Source: Candidatus Thorarchaeota archaeon (GTDB lineage: Archaea > Asgardarchaeota > Thorarchaeia > Thorarchaeales > Thorarchaeaceae). Taken from it: a DNA stretch of 64,000 bases. Positions 36,155 through 45,713 of the stretch are shown one piece after another. The stretch lies in contig JAEOUN010000095.1 in the NCBI GenBank assembly GCA_016839245.1, positions 33,747 to 97,746 of the forward strand. Direction: 5' to 3'. The position numbers were made by a program, and so were the translations under genes. The notes below the pieces were generated by a model, which worked only from the letters and a program-made list of their open reading frames with translations, made no database searches and was not told where the DNA came from. Within the stretch, counting starts at the first letter, position 1. Each line of letters starts with the position of its first letter.

Positions 36155-36811
36155 TCATTTTTCAATATGCAATTCAGAGTCCAGCATTTCAGATATTGAA
36201 TACAAGTTCTGGAGACGCTCTCTGGCAATCCTTTCTCCCTGTTCCGTATTAATACAAGCTACAATCTTCTCAGCCAAGGGTAAAAAGTTTCTAAGTCTAT
36301 CTGCTATATTGCATAGATTCTCACCAGGGAAAAGTCCAACTCCATTCAGAATTTGCTGGAATAAGCCAATTACCCCGAGTTTTAGGATTTTGTCTGCTTC
36401 CCAAAGAACTTGCGCTTCAATTGGTTCAAGCGGTTCTTTAATTGTTAATCCCACATGTTTTTGAATGACATCAGATACTTGGTATATAATATCCGGATCA
36501 ACTCCTTCTCTTGAAAGGACATCCGCTGCTAGTTCTGCGCTCAAAACTCCATGATTCTTCGTCGAAATGCTTTTCACTCCTGGTTTTGCAAGGTCGTGGA
36601 GCCATGCTGATAAAATGATTACTTCCATATTAGCGCCTGTATCTTTAGCAATATACTTGGCAAGATTGACTACTTCTTCAACATGATCTAATCGATAGTT
36701 ATACAGTGGAGCGTCCTGTTTTTCTGAAGCCTCTTGCCATTCCTCAATTGCCGCTTTTCTTGTAGTGGTTTCGACTATTCGTTTCAGAGTTTCCTCGATA
36801 TTTTCAATCAT
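36155..36811 (-). CDS. HD-domain phosphohydrolase
   Basis: The signature runs from LDHVEEVVNLAKYI to SAWLHDLAKPG (His-Asp pair near residues 73-74), then KNHGVLSAELAADVL and a later KHVG, giving the H...HD...H...D ligands of the HD superfamily. Members hydrolyse phosphoesters of nucleotides or lipids with a divalent metal. It precedes the CinA-like gene in the same direction and probably shares its transcript. Confidence 0.8.
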   Translation of the reverse strand: MIENIEETLKRIVETTTRKAAIEEWQEASEKQDAPLYNYRLDHVEEVVNLAKYIAKDTGANMEVIILSAWLHDLAKPGVKSISTKNHGVLSAELAADVLSREGVDPDIIYQVSDVIQKHVGLTIKEPLEPIEAQVLWEADKILKLGVIGLFQQILNGVGLFPGENLCNIADRLRNFLPLAEKIVACINTEQGERIARERLQNLYSISEMLDSELHIEK

Positions 36812-36885
36812 CTTGGGTCAGCATGAACTAAAATCTCAGTGTGCTTATGAATTGTATCAATTAACCTCAATATTGAGAATGGTCA

Positions 36886-38703
36886 TTAATTCTTAATTTC
36901 AAACCAATCTGGATATTTTGGAACTCCTCGCTCACCAAAATCGTAGGTCCAAAATACCATCTCATTTTCACCTATTGATTTTGCAAATTCCGCCTCTTCG
37001 AAGATTTTCTCAACGGCTTCGTTTCTGTCAGTTCTAATATATTTTCCAACGAGTTTGGTAGCACCTTGTCTCTTGGCTTCATTCATTAAATATGTGAGGA
37101 ATGTTTGTTCAACAGTCTTGCCCATTGCACGGCATGAAAATGTCAAAACATCCATTGTCCATTGACTATCCTCTTTATGCACTAGAGTAACTCCAATTAG
37201 ACCATACTCACCATACTTATCATCAAGGTTAACAGTGTAGATCTTATAATCATTAGAGCGATAAAATTCCAAAATCTCTTCATTGGTATATCTTGCAGCC
37301 GTTGCATTCAATTGATTAGTCCGCAGTATGAGTTCAGTCACACGTCCTAGATTCTCTGGTTTGGCTTCTCTCATCCAAATTTTCATTTCACAAGCACGTA
37401 AGAATGATTCTTTATCGAAGTACATCTTCTCGACACTCTCACGCATTGCTTGTTGTGCATACATCATCGCTCTCTTTGAACTCTCTTCTGTTAGTTTTCC
37501 AACAGGCTCGAATTCAACTCTATTCAATGCATGAAGTATCTCTGTGTCTGGAAGCACAAGAACTTCTGGGAGAAATGCCTTAATTTGGTCTCGTTCATAC
37601 GGATTATCGTCGAAGAATGCAAGAGAATCAATTCCTATATTGAGTTCTTGAGCGATCTCTTGGAGATTCTGCACCTTATCGTTCCAGTTGACCTTCTTAA
37701 TGGCAAACAATTTCGATTTATCGCCAAGAATCTGATCTATCAAATTCACTAATGTACTATCATTCTTACTTGCAATTGCAAGAATGATTCCCCGTTTAGT
37801 TAGCAATTCCAGAGCTTTCAATCGATTGTGATGAAGATTGATTCCTTCTACTCCATCATCTCGTAGAATGCCGTCCCATAATGTGTTGTCTAAATCGATT
37901 ACTGCACACTTTATCCTTCTACCATAACCAGTAATGACTTTGAGATGCTGAATCAAATCTTTCGCTACAATAACTGCTCCATCTCTCGTGAGATGCTCAT
38001 AGATGCCATCCGCATCACTTTCTCTGATTTGATGACCTACTCCTGCTGAGAGAAATGCCTCATCTATTGAGAGTAAGTAAATGTCCTCCTCTTCTTTACT
38101 CATCTTGAAATATAACAGGTCAAGACGCTTGAGAAATTCACGAAGACTGTATGCGTTATCCAAATGTTTGTAGTCAAATCTCCCATGAGCTGGTCGAATT
38201 GCAAGTGGATAGTTCATGATGATGAATACAGTGGAGAGTTTTTCTCTGGCACGTTTAATGCCACTCATCATTCTATCATGTGCTTCTTTAAGTTGCATTT
38301 CTTGTTTTGCAAAATCCGTAGCACCATGTTGGATATCGAAAATGTAGTTCCGAATATCCTGCACATCACTTACAACAACAATATTTGGTTTAAATGAGTA
38401 TAATCCAAGTTTTTCATCATTAAATGCCAGAAATGGATTTGATGGTTCATTATGATCAAAGGTGTGATAACATTGAGCACCGTTGGCTTCCTGAAACTCT
38501 TTAATGAAAGACAATTCGCAGCCGCCAACAAAACCAATTCTTTGTTTCGAGAGGAATGCACTGTCTTCTTCAGTTACCTTAGCTGAAGTAGGTGGTTTTG
38601 TTGCTCGTTGAGATTCTTGCGCTAATCTTCTTATAATGTGGTTTCTGTACTTTTTGTTTCGAATCATTTTCCTTACAATATTCATGATTCTCTGGATTTG
38701 CAT
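36886..38703 (-). CDS. FkbH-type HAD-IIIC protein with C-terminal GNAT domain
   Basis: The central HAD domain has VIDLDNTLWDG as motif I (about 263-273) and ASKND as motif II, followed by a FFDDNPYERD motif IV. The C-terminal third looks like a GNAT acetyltransferase (LGRVTELILRTNQLN... GATKLVGKYI). FkbH proteins load and transfer three-carbon units such as glyceryl groups in natural-product and surface-polymer pathways. ATG 38703 is chosen, with GGTGAG upstream. It sits at the start of the glycan region; a partner carrier protein is not adjacent. Confidence 0.8.
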   Translation of the reverse strand: MQIQRIMNIVRKMIRNKKYRNHIIRRLAQESQRATKPPTSAKVTEEDSAFLSKQRIGFVGGCELSFIKEFQEANGAQCYHTFDHNEPSNPFLAFNDEKLGLYSFKPNIVVVSDVQDIRNYIFDIQHGATDFAKQEMQLKEAHDRMMSGIKRAREKLSTVFIIMNYPLAIRPAHGRFDYKHLDNAYSLREFLKRLDLLYFKMSKEEEDIYLLSIDEAFLSAGVGHQIRESDADGIYEHLTRDGAVIVAKDLIQHLKVITGYGRRIKCAVIDLDNTLWDGILRDDGVEGINLHHNRLKALELLTKRGIILAIASKNDSTLVNLIDQILGDKSKLFAIKKVNWNDKVQNLQEIAQELNIGIDSLAFFDDNPYERDQIKAFLPEVLVLPDTEILHALNRVEFEPVGKLTEESSKRAMMYAQQAMRESVEKMYFDKESFLRACEMKIWMREAKPENLGRVTELILRTNQLNATAARYTNEEILEFYRSNDYKIYTVNLDDKYGEYGLIGVTLVHKEDSQWTMDVLTFSCRAMGKTVEQTFLTYLMNEAKRQGATKLVGKYIRTDRNEAVEKIFEEAEFAKSIGENEMVFWTYDFGERGVPKYPDWFEIKN

Positions 38704-38725
38704 ACTACTCACCAATCTCGTTGCT

Positions 38726-39607
38726 CTAGAACCACCAATCTGGATGAATTAGAATCTGTACAACCTCTCCAGCTTTAGCTTCATATACTCTCCCAAAGAG
38801 GATTTTTTCACCTTTATTTCTTAGTCGTTTTCCGCCTGCATCAGATAAATACCTGTCTGGATTCATATCGTAGAGAGACTTTAGCTGAAGTCTATCTTTG
38901 TCTATAGATTTCCAAATACCTCGATTTTTATAACCTCTTTGTCCATGAGCAGCTACCGCTTTAACTGGAACAAGTTTCCGAAAATCCATCAAGTTCTCTT
39001 CAAATAATTGGATTGCTTCATCGACATTTCCTTGTGTCTGATTTAATGTTTCATAATGCAAACCTATATCAAAGCCATACTCTGATAATTTTTTAATTAT
39101 TGGAACAGCTTTTTCAAACGAGTATCTTTCAGCATACATTCTAAACAAATACGTGGAATGTATTCCAAGTCTCCTCTCGACTTCCGCCATTTTCAGTGTT
39201 CTCTTTAAAGAGATGTCAACATCATGACGAATGAAAACATTCACCTTATTCTTACTAAGACTGCCTGTAATGTAATCATCAATTACTCGAATTTCAAATT
39301 GTGGTGATTTCAGACTGTTTAGGAAAGTCTTGTAGTTTGTCATCCTGTAGTCTCCAATCCAGTCTGTCAAATAATATAATAAAACCAAAGTCATTATTCC
39401 AGAGCCTAGAATAATTAGTAAAGCTTCAGGGATGCTTAATTCAACATAAGCAACAACACTTGAAATAATCAATGTAGCTATGATTAAGATTGGGTAGACT
39501 GGTAGCATATCAAAGATAGCAGTTGCATACCTGTATTGCTTCTTTAGAGACAGTCCAACAAATAACCATATGAGAAGAGAAATGCTCAAAGCAACTAGTA
39601 TCAACAT
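38726..39607 (-). CDS. membrane-anchored NodB-like polysaccharide deacetylase
   Basis: Three membrane helices fill the first 95 residues. The soluble part has the NodB-type metal motif FIRHDVD and a later DIGLHYET, HGQRGYKN and a final HPDWW, in the usual order for this deacetylase family. It probably removes N-acetyl groups from a surface sugar or lipid-linked sugar. ATG 39607 is chosen with AAGAGGA nine bases ahead, rather than the GTG at 39634. It lies 10 bases behind nothing shared: the FkbH gene is 22 bases downstream in the same direction. Confidence 0.72.
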   Translation of the reverse strand: MLILVALSISLLIWLFVGLSLKKQYRYATAIFDMLPVYPILIIATLIISSVVAYVELSIPEALLIILGSGIMTLVLLYYLTDWIGDYRMTNYKTFLNSLKSPQFEIRVIDDYITGSLSKNKVNVFIRHDVDISLKRTLKMAEVERRLGIHSTYLFRMYAERYSFEKAVPIIKKLSEYGFDIGLHYETLNQTQGNVDEAIQLFEENLMDFRKLVPVKAVAAHGQRGYKNRGIWKSIDKDRLQLKSLYDMNPDRYLSDAGGKRLRNKGEKILFGRVYEAKAGEVVQILIHPDWWF

Positions 39608-39720
39608 GCGATAGTATCCTCTTGAAAACGTCACTGGTCAATCGTGATTTAACGATTATGTTACTCATCGAAACTCCTAGTCTAGTATGCATATCGTTTC
39701 ATCTTATTTTTTTTGCTTTT

Positions 39721-40488
39721 CTATCTCTTCATTCTTCTATAGAGTCTTAGTGAGTTTTCTAGAGTGATTTCCCTCATCTCTTCATAATCGCGATGCAAAA
39801 TATCAGCAACTGCTTCAAGTGCTATGCATACATTACTTGGTTCATTTCGAAAACCTCGTTCTGCGCTAAGCGCTGGGCTGTCAGTTTCTAACAGCAGATG
39901 TTCGATTTCAACTGCTTTTACTAGCTTTTGCTTTTGAGGTGAACGTACTACTGATGTTGGAATTGAGAAATAGTATCCCAATTCTCTCGATGCCATTCTT
40001 GCCAGACTTGCCTTTCCATCAAAGGCATGCATTTGCACCAAAACAGCATCACTGGATTGCAGTACACCAATTGCAGCTTTTCCTGCAGAACGTGAGTGAA
40101 CTTGGATTGGTAATTCCAAATCATTTGCCAGAGATATGAAATTCTTAAAGACTTCCTCTTGCTTATCACGCTGAGTATGATTACGCTCACGATAATAATC
40201 GAGTCCGACTTCACCAATGGATACAATCTCAGTACGATACTGATCCATCTTTTCTAAACAAGATAATGTCTTATCCACACAGATGGGATCCAATCCAATT
40301 GATGGGTAGACCGTATTATACTCTCTAGAAATTATAATGAGTTTATCCCATGTTTCTTCTGTTATGGCTGAACTTATGATAATGATTCCATTTCTGCTAG
40401 CCCTTTCTATGACTGAAGCTCTATCTTCATCAAATTCATCTTGTTCGATATGACAGTGCGTATCTATGATTTTTATATCCATTTTCAA
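39721..40488 (-). CDS. tatD: TatD-family metal-dependent hydrolase
   Basis: IDTHCHIEQDEFDEDR at the N-terminus supplies the HxH pair, GEVGLDYYR the Glu, QVHSRSAG a His, and ETDSPAL near 205 the Asp: the full metal set of TatD nucleases. The length of 255 is standard. Expected activity is 3'-5' DNA/RNA exonuclease or related. It is upstream of the deacetylase gene by about 110 bases; the link to glycan genes is probably incidental. Confidence 0.88.
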   Translation of the reverse strand: MKMDIKIIDTHCHIEQDEFDEDRASVIERASRNGIIIISSAITEETWDKLIIISREYNTVYPSIGLDPICVDKTLSCLEKMDQYRTEIVSIGEVGLDYYRERNHTQRDKQEEVFKNFISLANDLELPIQVHSRSAGKAAIGVLQSSDAVLVQMHAFDGKASLARMASRELGYYFSIPTSVVRSPQKQKLVKAVEIEHLLLETDSPALSAERGFRNEPSNVCIALEAVADILHRDYEEMREITLENSLRLYRRMKR

Positions 40489-40508
40489 TATTGACCAACC
40501 ATATTTAA

Positions 40509-41030
40509 CTAAATTTCATCATCGAGATCCTGATTGAGTATGTCTCTGAATTCATGCCCAGCTATAAACTGCTCTCTCATGTTAGCTGCTTTGTCAATAT
40601 CCTGTTTGATCTCTGGTCTCATTTTTTGAATTTCTGCAAAGTAAGCCTTTGCATCTTCAATCTCTTGTGTATCAACATTATAATGCCGTGCTAGTTCTTC
40701 TACAGAATTTAGCAATACGGAATAAACTGGCAACCAGAAGACATGATCTTTGGGTGATGGGACATACATGTATGGATTTCTTTCCATATTGACTTCCTGT
40801 GATGGAGCCCACATAATGAAAACTCTATCATAAAGATAACCTAGAATAAGGAATAAAACTAGGAGTGTTCCTGAAAACGCAAAAGGTCCCAACGAACCCA
40901 TATCTGCGAAAAGCGGAATATATCCATAATACGAAATTGCTAGTAGCAATATCCCATAGAATAGTCCCCATATTCCCCTGATTTGTGTAATTCGCCATTG
41001 TTGCTTCATTAACCATTTTTTTACACCCAT
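40509..41030 (-). CDS. membrane protein with one ERNPYxYV repeat unit
   Basis: 173 residues: a basic N-terminus (KKWLMKQQWR), two membrane helices with a short loop, then YDRVFIMWAP...NMERNPYMYVPSP and an amphipathic helical tail. The same unit occurs twice in the next gene upstream. I do not recognise this family. The conserved block YD-x5-W-x7-N-x-ERNPY-x-YV follows the second helix and should be cytoplasmic. Confidence 0.65.
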   Translation of the reverse strand: MGVKKWLMKQQWRITQIRGIWGLFYGILLLAISYYGYIPLFADMGSLGPFAFSGTLLVLFLILGYLYDRVFIMWAPSQEVNMERNPYMYVPSPKDHVFWLPVYSVLLNSVEELARHYNVDTQEIEDAKAYFAEIQKMRPEIKQDIDKAANMREQFIAGHEFRDILNQDLDDEI

Positions 41031-41043
41031 TTTTCATCACTCC

Positions 41044-42069
41044 TTAGAAGACTACATCAAACTCTTTTCTTAAGACTCTTGCATCCTCCATATGTTGGTC
41101 AACTGATGAAGTAAGTGTAATGTACTTCTCAAGAAATTGGATCATATTGGTCAATTTACTCTGGTCGAGATTCAAGTGACCAAACACTTCATTCAACGCC
41201 TTGAAAAGTACAAGAAAATATGGAATCTCAATTATTCCATTCCTCGGATCTGGTACATATTGGAATGGATTTCGTTCAAAGTTAACAACATAATCTGCAG
41301 ACCAGACTCTAAGCTTCTTGTCATAGTACCATCCTGCTGCTGTGAGAATGAAAAAGAGTGGCATTGATAAATATAGAATTCCCAAAAATAGGTAATTTAA
41401 CGGTACTAGTCCATCTGAAGCCACATCCGGGAACAGTAAAGTCACATATAGAGCACCAAAAACCAAGACATCCTGAACTAAACCCGTTAAAGCTTGAATA
41501 TAGTTGAGTCGCAACATCTCTGTTTCAAAACTTAATTTGATACGAGATCTGATTGGTATTTTTCTCTTAAGCTCTTGTGCATCTCTAACAAATGAGTACT
41601 TATTTGAGATCTCAGTTGATGCTGGTAAGGCTCCGAAAATATCTGATCTGGTTTCTTTCCTTTCAAACCATTCTCCAAGATACTGAGAAAGAGATTCAAT
41701 TGCTTCGGTGTCTAGATTTTGTTTTTCAAAGGTCTTTCTAAGTGTGGCAAAGACTGCATAATATGTTGGATAGTCAAAAGCATAAGTCTTGTAATTGGAT
41801 ACATACTGATATGGATTCCTTTCAGCATTTGCTTGCATTTTTGGGCTCCAGAATTTTCCTTTTTCATCATAAGCCCAACCAATACCAAGGAATAACAAGA
41901 TAAGAGATGTTCCCAGTATCAAAGCTCCAATTAATCCGAGATCCGCAAGATATGGAACATACTCGTAGTACTTCTTTCCTAACACAAACATACCAAGTGC
42001 AAGCGCAAGAAGCACTCTGATCGTGCCAACACGCCAGTACTGCTTCATTATCCACTTGGTTTTTGTCAC
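41044..42069 (-). CDS. membrane protein with two ERNPYxYV repeat units
   Basis: 341 residues containing two copies of the unit seen in the neighbouring 173-residue protein: two membrane helices, then YDEKGKFWSP...NAERNPYQYVSN (first copy) and YDKKLRVWSA...NFERNPFQYVPD (second copy), each followed by a helical region. The N-terminus (TKWIMKQYWRVGTIR) resembles that of the other gene, so a duplication-fusion is evident. Function unknown. The ERNP loop may be a binding site. Confidence 0.65.
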   Translation of the reverse strand: MTKTKWIMKQYWRVGTIRVLLALALGMFVLGKKYYEYVPYLADLGLIGALILGTSLILLFLGIGWAYDEKGKFWSPKMQANAERNPYQYVSNYKTYAFDYPTYYAVFATLRKTFEKQNLDTEAIESLSQYLGEWFERKETRSDIFGALPASTEISNKYSFVRDAQELKRKIPIRSRIKLSFETEMLRLNYIQALTGLVQDVLVFGALYVTLLFPDVASDGLVPLNYLFLGILYLSMPLFFILTAAGWYYDKKLRVWSADYVVNFERNPFQYVPDPRNGIIEIPYFLVLFKALNEVFGHLNLDQSKLTNMIQFLEKYITLTSSVDQHMEDARVLRKEFDVVF

Positions 42070-42398
42070 TATCAGCTATCCCTCGAATGTCATTCGTTGA
42101 AGTTCTTCAGAACTACATATAATCTATGCTACTTCAAACAATGTACTAATATCATTTGATTTTGCAGTCCACAATCTCAGATCACGTTTTCATCAGAAAT
42201 TCAGCAATTATCTGCTATAGCTTCGAGAGGTCTGATTTCCTCATTAATATATCTCGTCGGCCCATTTTTTGTTTGAATCTTTCAAGGTATAAAGATTAAT
42301 CGTAGACTTCATGCATTCTGGAAACATACATCGACCTTACAGTCACCACCATAAAAAATGATGGAAGTAATATCATCCATCTTCAACCTGCAAAGAAT
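42070..42398. other. intergenic stretch without a recognisable gene
   Basis: Between the start of the two-repeat membrane gene and the end of the next minus-strand gene. It holds a weak AGTTCT-TC-AGAACT hairpin near 42096-42109 and AT-rich tracts that may include the promoter of the membrane gene. I see no ORF, tRNA or ordered repeat in it. Confidence 0.4.
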
Positions 42399-42821
42399 TC
42401 ATGCATAATAACAATGCAATGAAACACTGCTGATGTGTAATTTGCTTGCCTCTGAAACTGAACACCATATACGTACCAATACAGCCTCATAATTACTAGC
42501 ATCATGAGGTGGCATAGAATATGACTTTAGAGTTTTTGTATTAATTGGTTCTTTTGTTTCAAACATGACCTTCATAGCTTGATATGTCATTCCGTTGATT
42601 GATAACTGGGATATGCAATTGGCTGGATCGGCTCCAAAAACTCCGATCCTACATCCATCAATATGTAATCTCATGTTACCCTTTATTGCCGGTACTGGAA
42701 GACGAAACATCATCTGGTAATCTGTACTATCAATGTTGCTAATCAGAGGTCCTGCCATATGTACTCTCCCTTGAGGAGAACTCACTTCAAATACACATGG
42801 AATCCATGCATCATCAACCAT
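42399..42821 (-). CDS. beta-rich hypothetical protein
   Basis: 140 residues with alternating hydrophobic strands, several Cys and Met, and little helix. It has no signal peptide or membrane helix. No family recognised. It lies about 80 bases downstream of the PseH/TIM gene end region's opposite side: the glycan operon ends 82 bases upstream on the same strand, so it could be read through from it. Confidence 0.5.
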   Translation of the reverse strand: MVDDAWIPCVFEVSSPQGRVHMAGPLISNIDSTDYQMMFRLPVPAIKGNMRLHIDGCRIGVFGADPANCISQLSINGMTYQAMKVMFETKEPINTKTLKSYSMPPHDASNYEAVLVRIWCSVSEASKLHISSVSLHCYYA

Positions 42822-42902
42822 GATTTTTCACAACCATTGTTGACATTCGCTTTAATCAATATAAATGAAATTCAGATATGGTTTCTGAAAGTTCAGAATC
42901 CA

Positions 42903-44138
42903 TTAATGCTGTGAAGCACGGATTAGATTCTTCAATATCTGCAAATTCAATAAGTCTTCACTTAGAAGAGTAAAATCTGATTTTGGTGTTTCAAGGGTTA
43001 TTCGCGAATTTGGAGGTATTATAGATAGAATCTCAATTAATGGAAAATCTCCTTCTAAGAGTGACTCATGAATATCCACTTGGCCTGAGAAATCTCCGTC
43101 CCCGATATGGAACATAAATGGATGAAGGTTGATAAACTTCTGTAGATACTCTAATGGATTCTTCTTGTGATAATTGGCACTACAAATTGTGTGTCCAATG
43201 TCGATGCATGCCTTGAGTTCTATATCGGTAATTATTTCTCGAAATTCATCGTAATTCGATGCAATGATATTCTTCTGTCCTCGAATGGGCTTCTTTGGCA
43301 TGTTTTCAAGAATAATATCATAATCCCGTTTTAATTCCATTAATGTTTCCTTGATCACATTGATATCATTTATTCCACTTTCAAGCCCCGGATGGAAGAT
43401 TATTGTACGTACCTCTAGATAATATGAAATATCTTTAATTGTGTTAATAGAATTAACAAAGATTCTATCTTTATTCCGTAAATTGAAACCATGATTGATA
43501 TTAGGTGCATGCAAAATAATTGGAAGATCTCTTAGAACGCTTAAAGAGTCCTTGTCAACAACCTCTGGCACAATATAAAGTTCAATGTAATCTATTATTC
43601 CTTTCTCATAAAATTCTCGCAACTTCCTGAATGATTCTTTATTAGTTGTAAATATCTTTACACCTATCTTATAGGAATCAAGATGTCTGTATAACCGCAT
43701 GTTCACATTCTCATTCTTAGATGCGGTTTGAACAAAACCAACTTTACTAAACATTTTCAGTGATGGAGTATTTGTATTCTTTATCTCTGCAATAACTTCA
43801 TTGACACGCTTCTCTGAAGCGAGAAATAGTGAACAAGTTACTTTTAGGATTGATGTGCCATATCCCTGATGGTGGCAATCAGGCAAGATAGCAATGCTTA
43901 CAGATGCGATGTCATCCTCTTTCTGGAAACGAACCATCCCGATTTTTTTATTTGATTCGTCAAGTCCTATAAAGATGGTCGTATTCGGATCATTGATCTT
44001 CTTTCCGAACCAGTCTTGATGGTGTGAAAACGAGATTTCTTCTGTATTGAAGGATGCATTCCTCACAGTTGGATGATTTCTCAAATCAAAAAGAAACTTG
44101 CAATCATCTTCTGTTGCAGTTCTAACTCGTATTTTCAA
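42903..44138 (-). CDS. GNAT acetyltransferase (PseH-like) fused to TIM-barrel sugar-isomerase-like domain
   Basis: Residues about 1-150 are a GNAT acetyltransferase: FDLRNHPTVRN, HHQDWFGKKIND, then HQGYGTSIL as the acetyl-CoA loop, the pattern of PseH, which N-acetylates the 4-amino sugar in pseudaminic acid synthesis. Residues about 155-405 form a xylose-isomerase-like TIM barrel with conserved His/Glu positions (FHPGLES, ILENMPK, CIDIGH, FHIGDGDFSGQVDIHES, TLETPKSD) that could bind a metal. This fusion is unusual; the barrel may supply a missing step. The start overlaps the cytidylyltransferase stop by 4 bases. Confidence 0.72.
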   Translation of the reverse strand: MKIRVRTATEDDCKFLFDLRNHPTVRNASFNTEEISFSHHQDWFGKKINDPNTTIFIGLDESNKKIGMVRFQKEDDIASVSIAILPDCHHQGYGTSILKVTCSLFLASEKRVNEVIAEIKNTNTPSLKMFSKVGFVQTASKNENVNMRLYRHLDSYKIGVKIFTTNKESFRKLREFYEKGIIDYIELYIVPEVVDKDSLSVLRDLPIILHAPNINHGFNLRNKDRIFVNSINTIKDISYYLEVRTIIFHPGLESGINDINVIKETLMELKRDYDIILENMPKKPIRGQKNIIASNYDEFREIITDIELKACIDIGHTICSANYHKKNPLEYLQKFINLHPFMFHIGDGDFSGQVDIHESLLEGDFPLIEILSIIPPNSRITLETPKSDFTLLSEDLLNLQILKNLIRASQH

Positions 44139-44890
44139 TTAGCCTCACTTAGTACATTTTTCTTTTGTTGAATATGTGCATTCATCGTAGCAAGTTCAGG
44201 TTTCTGTTTGATTAGCTCTAGTACATCTTCAGTTTTGAAATTTGAATTCTTACGCACCAACTCATTGTAAATTATCCTGACTAGCTTCAAATCATCCTCT
44301 TCATCAACAGTCCACCTCAAGCCTGATAAATCCCTCTCTTGTTCGATATTTAAAGTCTTGAACAATGATGGATTCTCTCGAATGTATGATGTTACATGCT
44401 CTCTATGTTTTTCCAGAGTACAAGATTCCCACATCCTTTTCAAGGCACCAAATGACAGTACTTCAACGTCTAAACCACGAGGAAATGTTCGTTTCGTTAA
44501 AACATTAGATACATAATCGTAGTGTCCGTCAACGAATTTAGAAACCATGAGATCGATTAGTTCCCAATCAATGAGTGGGCAATCACTCGTAATTCGGACT
44601 ATAATATCTGAATTACTATTCTCTGCAGCACGATAGTATCTGTCTAAGACATCCTCTTCGGATCCTCGAAATACCATGACCCTATTATTGCTATACTTCT
44701 CAATAAGTTTCACAACGAGGTCATCTCCAGGTTTTGTTGTGGTGGCAATAATTACTTGGTCAATTTTTTTTGCATTAAGTACTCTTTCCACTACATGAAT
44801 AAGTAGTTCCTTATCTTGCACTTTGAGCAAGATTTTTTTCGGTAATCGAGTCGATCCCACTCTCGCTTGAATTATGCATGCTGTTTTCAT
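44135..44890 (-). CDS. SpsF-type cytidylyltransferase for nonulosonic acid
   Basis: The N-terminal signature IIQARVGSTRLPKKIL is that of SpsF/COG1861 nucleotidyltransferases, and a ITSDCPLIDWELID segment binds the metal-nucleotide. By context it should activate the sugar acid as the CMP derivative. Length 251 is normal for this group, although PseF proper is a different cytidylyltransferase subfamily. It overlaps the next gene by 4 bases, forming a three-gene unit with the methylase and acetyltransferase fusion. Confidence 0.75.
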   Translation of the reverse strand: MKTACIIQARVGSTRLPKKILLKVQDKELLIHVVERVLNAKKIDQVIIATTTKPGDDLVVKLIEKYSNNRVMVFRGSEEDVLDRYYRAAENSNSDIIVRITSDCPLIDWELIDLMVSKFVDGHYDYVSNVLTKRTFPRGLDVEVLSFGALKRMWESCTLEKHREHVTSYIRENPSLFKTLNIEQERDLSGLRWTVDEEDDLKLVRIIYNELVRKNSNFKTEDVLELIKQKPELATMNAHIQQKKNVLSEAN

Positions 44891-45537
44891 CTTGAAGTCC
44901 TTTCTAACAAGTACATCTGATCAATATTATCATTCTCAAGGTATTTGACCTTCTTCTCTTTAACAATTATCAGATCATGATGTAGCTTTTGGAATATCTT
45001 CACAAAGTTGTTCTTCCATAAATAGTTTTTATGTCCACGGTACTCGATTTCTTCACACTCTTCTGAAAAATATTCGAATCCCCATATATACCGTTTTGAA
45101 ACGCGGTACATCTCATTAATTATTCTTGGCAAATCATCAGGCGAAATATGAATTAAAACGCCGCTGGTAAAAACTAGATCAAAGAAATTATCCTTAAATG
45201 GGATATCAAATCCTGATCCTTCTACGAGATTAAAACTTGTATTCAGTCTTGCAAGTTGAAGTGCTTTCCGGTTAATTTCGATTCCCCACAAGTTTGAATA
45301 ACCTTGTTGTTGAAGAATCTGGAGTTGATTTCCTCTATTACATCCCACTTCTATTATAGATACATCTTTCTCTAAGAATGATAGAAATTCTTCGTTAAGC
45401 TGAGTTCGAGTTACTCCCCACTGTTTTCTGTAAAACTCATCCCACTCTCCAGCATTCCTCTTAGTGTATTCATTACCAAATTCGCCAATCCAAAACTCTT
45501 CTTGCTTTGTCTTTTTCACCTTTCTAACTCCCATCAT
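44887..45537 (-). CDS. pseudaminic acid biosynthesis-associated methylase (TIGR03587-type)
   Basis: A class I SAM methyltransferase: VGCNRGNQL is motif I, EGSGFDIPF motif II/III, FDLVFTSGVLIHI motif IV. The N-terminal QEEFWIGEFGNEYTKRN and this size (216) match the methylase that travels with pseudaminic acid genes. Its substrate is unproven; it may methylate the sugar or a precursor. It is first in the three-gene unit and divergent from the amidotransferase gene, with a promoter in the 120-base gap. Confidence 0.8.
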   Translation of the reverse strand: MMGVRKVKKTKQEEFWIGEFGNEYTKRNAGEWDEFYRKQWGVTRTQLNEEFLSFLEKDVSIIEVGCNRGNQLQILQQQGYSNLWGIEINRKALQLARLNTSFNLVEGSGFDIPFKDNFFDLVFTSGVLIHISPDDLPRIINEMYRVSKRYIWGFEYFSEECEEIEYRGHKNYLWKNNFVKIFQKLHHDLIIVKEKKVKYLENDNIDQMYLLERTSR

Positions 45538-45661
45538 TTCTAAAATGAATTATAGTGAAACTGAATATTATCATCATCTCTTGTTCTCATTTGGATTTCA
45601 CTAGTATCATGGATACATAATGATTGTGAAAACTTCCTGTTAGCTTTAATAGTTAGGAAAT

Positions 45662-45669
45662 GTATAAAT
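45662..45669 (+). promoter_or_regulatory. TATA box of amidotransferase gene
   Basis: GTATAAAT lies about 45-52 bases ahead of the ATG at 45714; initiation near 45690 would leave out the earlier in-frame ATG at 45660, and GAGGT at 45701-45705 then serves the 45714 start. Confidence 0.55.
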
Positions 45670-45713
45670 CTGTTACGAAGTGCAATCAATTAACTATTCA
45701 GAGGTTCGAAGAA

